The notes beneath the pieces were generated by a model, which saw only the letters and a program-made list of their open reading frames with translations, did not search any database and was not told the DNA's origin. From Lyophyllum atratum (lineage: Eukaryota; Basidiomycota; Agaricomycetes; Agaricales; Lyophyllaceae): a DNA stretch of 64,000 nucleotides. Made by a program: the position numbers and the translations under genes. The stretch covers positions 1,302,001 through 1,366,000 of the forward strand of contig JACGCN010000003.1 in the NCBI GenBank assembly GCA_014905825.1, in the 5' to 3' direction. Numbering within the stretch: the stretch's first letter is position 1; every line of letters starts with the position of its first letter. Positions 1 to 11,609 of this stretch are shown here, one piece after another.

Positions 1-1
1 G

Positions 2-181
2 ATGGGGGAGAAGCGATGGCCAGTTTTGAAGAACTACGCTGGCTGCTGGCCGGTTCACAGTATGCTGAAATTGGCCCTCAAGTATTTCTCAGAGGCCGCG
101 CGCCGCAACGACTACAAGGAGAGCAGTCAACGACTTCGCGCGGCGCTTAGGGGTGAGAGTCCTCCGGCGGCCTCGACTTGA
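2..181 (+). CDS. 3' end of an unrecognised fungal gene (partial)
   Basis: An open frame enters from the left edge and stops with TGA at 179-181, giving the last 59 residues of a protein. The tail is basic and contains RWPVLKNYAGCWPVH followed by a short amphipathic helix (LKLALKYFSEAARR). I associate tails of this kind, rich in W, Y and C, with proteins restricted to Agaricomycetes, but I cannot name a function. The first ATG in the window (position 2) is probably internal. It is on the same strand as the next orphan gene at 1771. It could also be a chance open frame, but the composition argues for coding. Confidence 0.5.
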   Translation: MGEKRWPVLKNYAGCWPVHSMLKLALKYFSEAARRNDYKESSQRLRAALRGESPPAAST

Positions 182-1770
182 AGAGTGTACGAAGACTTAG
201 ACTTTGGATCATAGAATGTAGCTCTATCACTACATAGGGAGAACCATGTGCATATTTCGGAACAAGGAACACCAGCTCATCCGAACATCATCGCAGCTGA
301 GCAACTGTAGTTGAATACTCTAGTCAGCGAAGCTCGATCACGGCGCATCCCTTGATTCCGAAGAAGTCGATGTATCTTGCTGGTATTGAATGAGAACAGA
401 GATGTACGAGGAGGTCATGATCAACTCACTGTAGATATCAAAGAGGTGCAAGAGCGGAACTGTCAGAAACGACGGTAAAGCAGCCACTGGGGGACGGCAC
501 CCTGCGTGAACTATGATGTAGGGATAGATGAGACAAATTCCTCGTAGTAAAGAATTGTTTGAGTACAACGAATGTCGAGAGGAGAGAGTATCCTCCGTTG
601 CGGGGCACGATATGTTGCTCCCTACAACACTGCTGGCCAGTAAACAGCATATTCAAGTTGGATATATTGTTCGGGCAAGGAAACCGCCAGGTAGCAAGAG
701 GAGAGATATGATAGAAGTTGTAGGCGTTGTAGATGTAGTTATGGGGCGAAATTTCACTCTCAGGGTAAACCCAGCAGACGTGAGTATAGTTTGGGCTGGC
801 CCAAGTCTATACATGAAGGCAAAGTAGCATGGGCAAGCCCAGAGCTACACAACGTAACACGGAGAGGTGATGGGCTAAAATCTGGAACGACGAGGAGAGG
901 GGAGGGGATGACGGTGGAGAGATGGAAGGGAATGAGGGGGAGAGAGGGCCGAAGTGGGCGAGGATTGTTGAGGTGGGCGGGGGTTAAGTCGGGCGAGGGC
1001 TGGAGGGAGTGAAAATTTAAAAAGTCAATTAAGAGGTGCAACGGGACTGAATGCGTTGGCAACTCACCTGCTGACCTGTACCCTGCAGCATAGACATTGC
1101 GAACCTAGTAAGGTAAGAGGGAGTCAGAACCTGAAGCTAGAGAACGACTTCTTTTACTTACCTGAGACGGGTGGACGCATCCTCTCCACGATTTGGGTGG
1201 TGAGCGGAGGCCCGGGTCACCGGTCACCTAGAGGCTAGCAACCACGGATTTGGCATGTCGGACTAGGTCGGACTTAGCAGAAAAAAGGTCGAGGCCGAAA
1301 AAGGTCGAGGCCGGTCTATTTGGCCTACAAGCAACTGACTAAGCATAGCCGTTGAAGCAACTTTTTCGTCAAGTCCATCGTGCCCTCGCCGAGTATCTCA
1401 GCGACCTTCTCATTTCACACTACCTGTAGTCATGGGGCCACCCAGGCGTACACACAACATCCTTTTCCTCTGAAGTTCAGGGCGTGCCCGACTTCCTTGT
1501 TTTCTCCTGGTTGCAAACCGAGAAACATATCCACTCTCTGACCACACCTGAGTACTTGGGCATTCGCTGCCCTCATTCTACGCTATTAGTCTCTAATACC
1601 TTTCTGGCTGTCTTCTACTGCACCAACGTCACCTTTTTTTTTACCCAACAATCCAATATTTCCGACACTAGTGGCCGCGCTGCCGTTGCTGTACCCACCC
1701 AGAGCCATACCTCATCCTCCAGCCACTTCGGGGGGAAATCTCCTTTTCGTCACGTTCATATATCTGCGCC
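182..1770. other. Intergenic region, no gene supported
   Basis: About 1.6 kb with only short, overlapping open frames of biased composition (a purine-rich stretch at 880-1010 and a pyrimidine-rich stretch at 1480-1770). A 15-16 bp motif (aaaaaggtcgaggccg) is repeated twice in tandem near 1282-1314. The pyrimidine-rich part just before 1771 would fit the promoter and 5' UTR of the next gene. I see no tRNA, rRNA or transposase. Confidence 0.5.
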
Positions 1771-4533
1771 ATGCATCAACAGTGAGTTTCCCCTGTTCTT
1801 CTTGCTCGTTAGGTCCAACTAACATCTTACACGCAGTCCGCGGCCATTGAACGAGCGGCTGAACGTACCCTACTCATTCGACAAGACACGGGGCAGAGTC
1901 ATTGTCCTCAATGGGGACTTTTATTACTCCCCAAATTCTTCGCGCCAAGTTGACTTGCCCCCTCCCGATCCATATCAGGGCACAATACATAATATATTCG
2001 ACTGCAAGGATGCTCGAGCAGAGATCTATCATCAGCCTCGGTGGTGGACACGGTCATTCGGATGGGTTGCATTCGTGCCCATACAACCTTCCTATACCGG
2101 TGCTCTCTTCAATCGCCTGTCCCACGTCCCGACTTATCTCCATGCGTACTCGAATATTGATATTACCGACGGATTCTCTCTACCCGAGGATACAAAAGCA
2201 GGCTGGATGCGACTGGAGGCCGCTCTTGCGTCTGCCACATCTCTGGTTACAAAGGAATATACTCTAGCCGCCATTCGTCCCTTTTCGCCCTGGGCTGTGG
2301 GTTATGCCAAGACGCGAAAAAGCTATCACAGCGCCGTAGCTCATGCCCGGAGATCCCGCGACTGGTTCTCAGTTTGGATGGGCCTGTTCTCCTACCTAAT
2401 CGCCGAGGCTGAATCCGCCAATCAGTATTCGTTCCAAAAGGCCTGGCCGGACGTCCTTTTGAATCATGACTTCGATCAGAATTGGATCGACTCCGTCATG
2501 TCTTCAACGATCTATGATTTCACCTCTCCCAACTCGCGGGCTGGTACCTTTATCCGATTGACAGGACAGGACATTGATCCAACTCAACCTCCAGTTACAT
2601 GGTTCTGTCACTACAACGTACCTGTATGGTACAGATGGGGCCAGCATGAGGCAATCACTGCAGACAACATATTAAAACCTTTGGAGTATCAAATGCAGGA
2701 AGCCACAACGTGGCTGACCATGCAACCCGCAAGTCTCCTCCCGTCTGATGTACATGGTCCCCGGTCTGGTAATTCACCACCTGAAGACGCAGATCCGCCT
2801 AGAGCATACATAGCATGGTTTGCTGACCGTGATGAACGTAACAAAAAGCGTGTTCTCACGGAGACTTCAGCCCAGCGCCAGACCCGTCTCAACCGGGAAC
2901 GACAACCGCCGACGACAAGTGCAAAAGTCTTTATATGGGAATCCAGCGATTCAGATCCTAAAGTTTGGGTTCGCGTGCCTGTGCTCAGAGCTGATAGAGA
3001 AGACACCTTAGAAGAATACGCGGGCACTCAATCCCGTTACGATTCTTTTTCTAACGAATGGGACTGCTGCTACGAATTTGGGCCTGGCGCTGATGATGAA
3101 GACGAGGATAATCACCGCTTTCTAGCTGGCCATGAGGATTTCGATGATCACGAGCTCGATGATCCATCCCAGCAACCTGCCCCCCCCTACATCGATCTCC
3201 CCTGCCCTCGAGTGCTTACTCCTCCTCCCCAGCCAGCCCAAAATTCCGATGCACAGAGCTTGCACATTCCACGCTTTCATCCTATTCACCTCAACACTGC
3301 TGCAGTGCAAGAGGGCTCGACACACAGCTTATCCCAAAGCTCCAAAGCTGACACGCTGCAACAGGAAATGTTGGAGGTACTGCACCTACATTATGGTTTC
3401 ACTCCACCTCTGCCTCTTCCCAATGCTGTCCCTGCTGTCCTCAGCGAAAAAAAACGAATACAAGAAGATGATCCGTGTCTTGGGCCTTCAATGGAGCGAC
3501 GTTAAGGACCTTATTGTTGCCCTTCCCATCATCCCCTTGGTCAAGGCATATTTGGATGGGATAATAGGCAACTTGCGACCTGCTGACAATAGATGTGACT
3601 TCAATCTCCGGAGTCGTACATCTCTTGCGTCATCGTCGCGTCTGAGGTTCCTAAGGATCGTCCATTCGGCTGACGAAAGCGCCCGGCCTCTGTACATGTT
3701 TGATTTCCAGGTATACTCGGTGGCTCCCTGGAAGTTGACGCTCACAACCGCAGCCAATGCCCTTTTGGTTTGCAGGCTTGATCAAAGTCTCGATGAATAC
3801 GGGGTCGCGCGCTACCTTCTGGAACACGGAGTCCCGTTCCATACCTTGCTTTCGTCAGAGCTTGTGGACCGGGGTCCTCGTGAGCCTCCCCCTCCCTGTG
3901 TTCTTCCTGTTCGCCTGTCGAAGGCACAGTTCTCGGGCAAAGATTATGATGCGTATGTCAGTCATCGTTCAGATATCGTGAGGCAACCCCGGGCTCGCGC
4001 AGCTCTGCTTAAAGGTGGTTACACGTGGAGGTTATTCATCATGACTGTCAGTTTCGATACCGTTTTGAATGGACCGACCGGTTGGAATCCTCTTCCTGGT
4101 ACCATGTTCGTTGCTCGGGACCAAAAAACAAATGAAACCTTTGTGGACGACAGCTTGACGGAGGTCGAGTTGAACCTGATTTCCGGTGCATATACATGTC
4201 TTACTGGTGAATATTTCTTCTGCGAGTTGATTTATATCTGCTCATTTTTCTTAAGGCATACAGAATCAAACGTCGACTCGCTCTTGGTACCCATTGGCCT
4301 CCACCTTTGAAGCAGCTGGTGAAAACTACGGCTATTGGAACCCCTATACCGAGAAAGTATTCTGGAGGCGGCTGGATGAAATTAATAATTCAGACCGTGC
4401 TGCAGATTCCAGGGGACCCTTGACAGCTGGGAAATGGCGAGATCTTTTGCGTGGATCGAAGGAAGTGCGTCGGTGTAAGGACAATGTTGAGCGTTGGTCA
4501 GAGGCCTTCATTACGCAGCACACCAATGCTTAA
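1771..4533 (+). CDS. Large fungus-specific protein of unknown function; possible frameshift in an A8 run
   Basis: Model: exons 1771-1781, 1837-3395, 3445-4206 and 4256-4533, giving 869 residues. The 11-nt first exon (MHQ plus two bases) joins in frame to a long open frame starting HPRPLNERLNVPYSF. The protein is rich in W, Y and P, has an acidic patch around 3085-3160 and ends with a conserved-looking segment (GYWNPYTEKVFWRRL). No enzyme motif is visible; I take it to be an Agaricomycete orphan family. The weak point is the 49-nt intron at 3396-3444, which has a poor donor (gtttca) and no clear branch site. Alternatively there is no intron and the frame changes in the run of eight A at 3447-3454; one A fewer would restore it. 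It could therefore be intact, mis-sequenced or a recent pseudogene. The last intron (4207-4255) is well supported. Confidence 0.6.
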
Positions 4534-4658
4534 TGGTCGACGACCATGTATATATATCTTGAGTATTAACCAGCTTCATTCCGCGGTAACATCCATATCG
4601 TATACACATAAGCACTCTATTATTTGAACGAAATATAGCATACACTTCACAATCCTAA

Positions 4659-5242
4659 TCATGCCTTGCCGAACACCATGAACTTGGGGAACTTGAACTT
4701 CGGACCCTGAGAGACACGGCTTACAAATCTGTGGACATGTCAGTCTCGCGCCCACGTGTTGCAACAAAGTCACCTACTTTCTTACAGCAAAGTCGGCAAG
4801 CCGAGCGTCTCTCGATCGCAGTCCGACGAACTCATGAACGACGCCCTTCCTCATAATGACAATGTCGCCCTTCCAGCCCTGACCTACGCCCCATCTGGCG
4901 ATGATTCGGTTCCTTGGGAGATGGCAGTGGTTTTTGACAAAAATGTGAAAGCGAGTCAATTGCCCGCGACGAGGTTGGATGGCTATGACGCCATCATGTA
5001 TGAAGGGCTGTAGCTTTTGCCCTCCGAAGGTGGTCTCCAGACACGGCCGTCGACCACGGTCATTGACAAGGACATGCAGACGCTTAAAGACGCCGCTACG
5101 TTTGCGGGAACTAGCACCGTAGTAGCGGCCATGGAAAGGGCGGCTTTTATCCTGTAAACAACATGAGCAGGTCTTTGAGCAATGCATCGGAATGGCGACT
5201 TACGAGCGTCGTGGGAGTGAATTTCAAAAGTGCGGACACCAT
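4659..5242 (-). CDS. Small basic protein of unknown function (160 aa)
   Basis: Three exons on the minus strand: 5242-5204, 5151-4778 and 4728-4659, joined by a 52-nt intron (donor gtaagt) and a 49-nt intron (donor gtaggt). The start codon gives MVSALLKFTPTTL, and the middle exon is open for 124 codons with no stop. The protein is arginine- and glycine-rich with features such as IQPRRGQLTRF, RWGVGQGWKGDIVIMRKG and a C-terminal KFKFPKFMVFGKA. It has no signal peptide or membrane span. I do not recognise a domain; the composition would suit a nucleic-acid- or ribosome-associated protein, but that is a guess. It is divergent from the coiled-coil gene at 5493, leaving about 250 bp for a shared promoter. 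The plus-strand open frame at 4756-5013 is its antisense shadow. Confidence 0.6.
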
Positions 5243-5492
5243 AACAAGAAATCAGTCGACAGGGGTGGTGAGAGTCCGAGAGCGATGAGCGATGAGCGTC
5301 AAGAGAGCGTCTAGCGAAGGAAGGAATCAACTCCCTTTCCTTTCTTTTATATGCTGATGTCACATCGCGGCTTGCACAAAGGGACGGAGTTCAGACTTGC
5401 ATCACCACGCTGCTACGCCCTATCCCTTACACTCATCTCCCCTCTTGCCTAACTCTACCAATTGCTCAACTTCCTTTCCAGTACTACTCAGC

Positions 5493-8400
5493 ATGTTGAA
5501 CGACAAGTCCAGAGCGCCAGATATCGAGATGTCCGAGGCAGCATCCGTGGTTTGTCTGAGAGTTATTCGGTTATCGAAGCTAGCTAACATAGAACAGTCT
5601 ACAGTTGCTGATCCTCCGGTAGCCCGTAGGACTATCCCTGGTGCCTTCCTTTTGGATACTATTTTCGACTGCGATTCTCCGGCTCCAAAGGACTCATCCT
5701 TTTCTCCTCTGCCCGTCCACCGACCCGGTCCTGTGTACAATCGAGTGGCAACATCGAGGTTGGCCGTCGATCCTCCTAGTGATGTAAGTTTCTCCAATCT
5801 CAAAGCCCTCATTCGATCTAATAGGTCATATAACTAGACAAAGAAGCGTCGAAGGGACGATGGAGATCTTGAGGACCCAAAGGTATACATTCAAAGAACA
5901 CGCTATCTTATCACGATATTTACATCTCATGTTTATCAGTCACACGACGAAATGATACGGTCACTAAATCGGGCGCTCCAGAAAGCTGAGACAGAGTTCG
6001 AATCGGTCACTCTCAAGCTCCAGGCGTCCAAGCAGGTGTGCTCGACATCGTACACTGCTTTAATGCTGATACTGATCGCCTTCCACCGTTCAGTCACAAA
6101 TATCTCTCGAGAATAAACATTCGGAATCTATCAAGGAGCTCGAGGGCAAATTGCGGGACACTAAGCAGGCTCTGGAGGACCAGGTCAACTATATTCGGCG
6201 GCTCTTTGAGAACATGAGTCTTAAAGACGGGGCTCCTCCTGAAACAAACTCTTTCGACCCCATAACCGCCACCGTGGAGCTCCAAACCCGTATAGATCAT
6301 CTTCAAGAACGCGCGAGAATGGCGGAAGGCAGAGAAAAGGCATTGCTGTATCAGGTGGAATCGATGACAAGCGAGGCGCGCGAAAGGAAGGTCGAAGCGG
6401 ACAAAACGACGCACGACGCGGCCAGGCAGAAGGAGGCACTGCACAACGTCAGAGACCAACTTATAGCTCTCAAGGCCGAGCACTCCGAAGCCTGTGATCG
6501 TTTCGAGGAAAAGCTTGCCTCGGTAGAGGGTGCGCTTCAGGCGACGAAGGCCAAACTCTCCGAGGTCGAGGGTGGACACGCCGAGATAAAAACAGCGTAT
6601 GAGAACGTCGAGGACATGTATGAAGCAGCCTGCACCGAGTTGATGGGGTATAAATCGCGATATCAGCATGTGGAGCCTTCGAGGAAAGAGTATGAGGTTG
6701 TTCAAGTAAGTTGACGGCGAGATATAAAGTACCTCTACTAATGAACATCCAGGAAAAGCTCGACCATACGAAAGCGGCGCTGATGGAATCCACAAAGGTG
6801 TGACGCCCGTTGGGACTGGTAGTGCCTTCTTCTGATGCCTAATTCTTTGCAGGAGGCCGGAGACCTCAAATCTCGAATCAAAGAGATCGAACACAGTGCG
6901 CGCGAGGAAGCAGAACGTCTTAGGAGCGAGATCCAGCGAGGCAAGAACGAGTTAGAAGAAGAAAGAGGCAAACTCGTCGAGGAGGCGAAGACTCATGGAG
7001 GTCTTGCCCTCGAGAAGCTTCAGAGCACCCATCAGGCGCAGGCGGTACGTTGATTTACATTCCAAATGGTACCCTCCGCTTACGCCCGCATCAGGCCAGA
7101 CTTTCCAACGCTGTGAAAACTGCGCAGACTGAAGCGCAACGCGTGACGATGGTAATGAATGACTTAAACCCAGAGTGCGTCATCTGACGTCCTGTCAATA
7201 TAGGAACTCAAAGAACTACAAGCAAAGTTCGAGCAGGAGAAGCTTGACGCCGTCGCAACTTCGACCGCTACACTTCAGGAAATCCACAAAGCAGCGCAAG
7301 TAAGTTGTTTTCTTTAGCACGAAGAATCTATTTGATGGGCGATACATAGGAAAAAGTGGAGGGGAACCTCAACGTGACTCAGACGGCCTTAACACGGTCC
7401 TCGGAGGTAAGATCCTCCCTCAGTCGCGAGGAAGTCGTCTAACATTCCGGTTCACCCAGGAGGTCGTCACGCTCAAGGCACAGATATCGACCCTCGAATC
7501 AAATGCGCAAGATGCTGTCACCCGTCTCCAGCAAGACTTGAAGAATGCCCAGCGCGACGCGGAGCAGACACGCACGAGGCTTACTGAAGAGGCGAATAGC
7601 CGGGAAGCTCTCGAGAAGGTTCAAAGCACCCATCAAGCGGAGACGGTACGTTGATTTACATACCAAATAGTACCCTCCGCTTACTCCCGCATCAGGCCAG
7701 ACTTAACGAGGCTGTGAAGACCGCTCAAACTGAAGCGCAACGCGTGACGACGGTAATGAATGACTTGAACCCAGAGTGCGTCATCTGACGTCTTGTCAAT
7801 GTAGGAACTCCAAGAACTGCAAGCAAAGATTGAGAAGGAGAAGGACACCGTCGCAACGTCAACCGCTGCACTTCAAGAAAGTCACAACGCAGCGCAAGTA
7901 AGTTGTTTTCTTCAGCACGAAGAATCTATTTGATGGGCGATACATAGGAAAAAGTCGAGGGGGACCTCAATGTGACTCAGACGGCCTTAACACAGTCCTC
8001 GGAGGTAAGATCCTCCCTCAGTTGCGAGGAAGTCGTCTAACATTCCGGTTCACCCAGGAGATCGTCACGCTCAAGGCACAGATATCGACCCTCGAATCAA
8101 ATGCGCAAGATGCCGTCACCCGTCTCCAGCAAGACTTAGAGAACGCCCAGCGCGATGCGGAGCAGACACGCACGAGGCTTACTGAAGAGGCGAATAGCCG
8201 GGAAGCTCTCGAGAAGGTTCAAAGCACCCATCAAGCGGAGACGGTACGTTGATTTACATACCGTATGGTACCCTCCGCTTACGCCCGCATCAGGCCAGAC
8301 TTAACGAGGCTGTGAAGACCGCTCAAACTGAAGCGCAACGCGTGACGACGGTAATGAATGACTTAGACCCGGAGTGCGTCATCTGACGTCTTGTAAATGT

Positions 8401-11193
8401 AGGAACTCCAAAAACTACAAGCAAAGGTTGAGCAGGAGAAGCTTGACGTCGTCGCAACTTCGACCGCTACACTTCAGGAAATCCACAAAGCAGCGCAAGT
8501 AAGTTGTTTTCTTTAGCACGAAGAATCTATTTGACGGGCGATACATAGGAAAAAGTCGAGGGGAACCTCAACATGACTCAGACGGCCTTAACACGGTCCT
8601 CGGAGGTAAGATCCTCCCTCAGTCGCGAGGAAGTCGTCTAACATTCCGGTTCACCCAGGAGGTCGTCACGCTCAAGGCACAGATATCGACCCTCGAATCA
8701 AATGCGCAAGATGCCGTCACCCGTCTCCAGCAAGACTTGAAGAATGCCCAGCGCGACGCGGAGCAGACACGCACGAGGCTTACTGAAGAGGCGAATAGCC
8801 GGGAAGCTCTCGAGAAGGTTCAAAGCACCCATCAAGCGGAGACGGTACGTTGATTCAGATACCGTATGGTACCCTCCGCTTACGCCCGCATCAGGCCAAA
8901 CTTAACGAGGCTGTGAATACCGCTCAAACTGAAGCACAACGTGTGACGACGGTAATGAATGACTTGAACCCAGAGTGCGTCATCTGACGTCTTGTAAATG
9001 TAGGAACTCCGAGAACTACAGGCAAAGGTTGAAAAGGAGAAAATTCAACTTGAGGCAACATATACGACCAATCTCCAACAAACCCATCAAGCAATTCAAG
9101 TAGGTCCATTGGCAATCGTTTACCATATCACTCTGACTGCTGCTCAAGGAGAAACTCAAGGCAGATCATGAGGAGACCCAAAAGAAGTTGGCCAGAGCAA
9201 CTGCGGTGAGATATCCCACCTCTATTGGGAAATTTACATCTGACTCCTGGATGACCGCAGGAGATTGAGGGTCTGACATCTCGTATACAAGAACTGGAGT
9301 GCCGTGCCTCGGATGGTAACGACGGAGATGTTGAAATGGACGACGCAGGAGCAGCCAGCTCTCCACGTCGACAGAGACCACTCCACCTTTTGGTTAGCAT
9401 TCCGCACTTGAATTGTTGTATAAGCTCATCGGTGTTCACGTTCCAGACAAGTAACGCGACAAGGTACCGTGGGTCAAAGAGGCCCGAGTCGCTCCTCGAA
9501 GGCCTAAGGGAGACCTCCGTCGTTCCTGAACGCTCCGTCGGGCAGAGTGGAAATCCTAGGTCGACCCCTCTTCCAACTTCGCCAGGCCGCCCATTCACAA
9601 CTTTACCAAATCCGGGTCTATTTGGTTCCTCTCCTCTCTCATCACCAACGACTGCGATGGCACACTCCTCGCTTTATAATAACTTCATGAACTTCCCCTC
9701 TTCACCTTCTCGCGCTTCTTCCATTCGTCTTTCACCACCTCCTGCCGCTTCTTCCAGTCGTCTTTCACCACCGCCTGCCGCTTCTTCCAGTCCCAGTCAT
9801 CTTTCACCAAATCCAGCTGCAATGGCAGACTCCCTGCTTCACAATAATTTCCTTAATTTCCCCCCCCCTTCACCTCCTGTCGCTTCTTCGAGTCGTCGTC
9901 CACAAAGCACCTCGGGTTATCGTCAAATTGCTCCTCCAGGCTACGCGCAGTCTCGAGCCCGCGGGTCAGGCTCGAAACAAACGACCCGAGGCCGTCAGCT
10001 AGGTCCCCGTCCGACTCCGCCTCCCCGCACCCCTGCGCCCGAGCCCGGTGCGTCTGGAAGCAACCATCCACCAGTCTCCAACTTTGGTCGTGCAGACGGC
10101 GCCCCCGAGCCCAATGCTCAGACCGCGGGCGACGCTATATTAATGGAACTCCTTCGAGAAGTTCGAGACATGTGTTCTGACGTCGATGAAGTCATGGGAT
10201 CATCCTCTCGCAAAACGGCCAAAAAATCGACCCATAGGAGCACTGGGAACTTCCTAGTACCCGCAAAGAAGAGACCACGTTCTGCAGAACGTGTATTCTT
10301 GACAAACACAATTCATGCCCGCCTTGACCTGATGCTGCATATAAAGGACGACAAGGACATCGCGAAAGTTGCCATGGAAGTTGTCGTTACCCGTGAAACC
10401 TTGGAGAAGTTCGAGGAGGGCACTATCGAGATTCCACCCCTAGAACCACTGCAGGTGAACCTTGACGACCTAAAACATCCTTGGAACGAAGAACTGTCAG
10501 ATGTATTCACGGATGACTTTCTCGCGGAAAACCCAGAGCTTAGCCACAGACGGCCAGAGGTCAAAGTGCACTTCCACGCTCGATTAAGAGCCCTCAGGAC
10601 CGCACTTCTCAAGCATTGCAGACGCGAAGGCGAGCAGCCAGAGGATGTCTTTGGTCGGATGGAGAGGGAATACCAAGCAAATAAGCAGATCAGAAGAGTT
10701 CTGAGACGACAAGACGCGGTAGGTCCGCATGTCTGTAGAATGGATCGATACTGAACTTTACTCGTAGCTGCGCTCAGATAGGATCAAGATATGCGAGCAA
10801 CAGGCCCGGGACGGTGACGCAACATGGACGCAGCTCTTCGCAATCATGGAAGAGCTTCCATCCAACGGTCATAGCTCGGACGAATCGGGTAACGAGGGTG
10901 GGAAGACCTATGCCGTCAGAGTGAAACAATGGCGCAGTGACGAAATCACCAAGATCGTGCAATATGTCGATAAACATCGAATCACGACCAACGCTTATGG
11001 AAACGCTCTTCCCGGTAATCACAGCCGCAACCGCGTTCGTCACACGTACCCACCTCTCAGTAAAGTGGAAGCATGCGCTCAGCTTCCCTTGAACTTCTAT
11101 AACGCAGCATGGTGGGGTGCATTGAGAAGGAGCGAGACGAGGAACTTGGAGTCGAAACCAGACATGGTTTTGCCCAAGGTTCCGGATCTTTAG
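5493..11193 (+). CDS. Giant coiled-coil protein with tandemly duplicated exon blocks (1,485 aa)
   Basis: Twenty-five exons can be followed without a break from ATG 5493 to TAG 11193: 5493-5549, 5598-5783, 5838-5882, 5940-6035, 6094-6705, 6753-6797, 6853-7044, then the repeated block, then 9149-9205, 9261-9392, 9447-10718 and 10768-11193. Every exon length is a multiple of three and every intron is phase 0. Residues ~95-920 are strongly helical and rich in E, K, Q, A and R, typical of a long coiled coil. Next comes a low-complexity Ser/Pro segment (SPPPAASSS repeats) and a basic patch (KKRPRSAER). The C-terminal ~250 residues look globular and end WWGALRRSETRNLESKPD. I associate that C-terminal region with uncharacterised Agaricomycete proteins. 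Function unknown; a structural or scaffold role is an inference from the coiled coil alone. Confidence 0.8.
6853..9205 (+). repeat. Four tandem exon-intron blocks, period 598-601 bp
   Basis: Inside the coiled-coil gene a block of four exons (186-192, 57, 93-96 and 57 nt) and their introns is repeated four times: 6853-7406, 7460-8004, 8058-8605 and 8659-9205. Equivalent donor sites lie at 7045, 7646, 8244 and 8845, so the period is 601, 598 and 601 bp. The 3-bp difference is one codon missing from exon 7805-7897. Introns are nearly as similar as exons (for example 7646-7695 against 8244-8293 differ at about 4 of 50 positions), which points to recent duplication or gene conversion. The outer edges (start of the first block, last two exons of the fourth) have diverged but keep their exon lengths. 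Confidence 0.92.
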
Positions 11194-11414
11194 ACTTCAC
11201 TTCACTCTATGCCTATATTTCAACCCTTTACGTTCACGAGCATCCGGTGACATCCGGCGATTTGCAATTAGATATAATGTATTGTACGCCACAATATTAC
11301 AACCACATCGCTCCTCCAGTTTACAGTGGGATGGGTGTTAGATCAATAACCTCAAATACCACGTTACCCTGCGAGAACCTTGGGCATCGTGTGAGGAACC
11401 AATGAGGGAACGAT

Positions 11415-11444
11415 GAGCGTCTTTGAGCGTCTTTGAGCGTCTTT
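11415..11444 (+). repeat. Three tandem copies of gagcgtcttt
   Basis: A 10-bp unit is repeated three times exactly. It lies in the ~415-bp space between the coiled-coil gene and the BipA pseudogene, which otherwise shows no gene. It may be the 5' boundary of the sequence that carries the pseudogene, but the sequence does not prove this. Confidence 0.8.
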
Positions 11445-11609
11445 CCAGGCGGCCCAACGCCAGGATCACGTGAGTGTGTGGGAGAGGCGAGCACGCTGCA
11501 CAGGCCTCAAGCGCCTACTTATGATCAGTCTATCCATGTCACCGCCATCAAGTCCTCTGAAGTTCGTCCACGTTTCGATAGAGTTCTGGAGCCAGCGCAT
11601 TTGAGACAT

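Noticed and set aside
528..1062. Several overlapping frames of 70-100 codons on both strands
   Set aside because: Purine-rich low-complexity DNA keeps both strands open; no conserved text.
6850..9210. CRISPR-like regular repeat spacing
   Set aside because: The repeats are exon-intron blocks of a eukaryotic gene, about 600 bp long, not short repeats with unique spacers.
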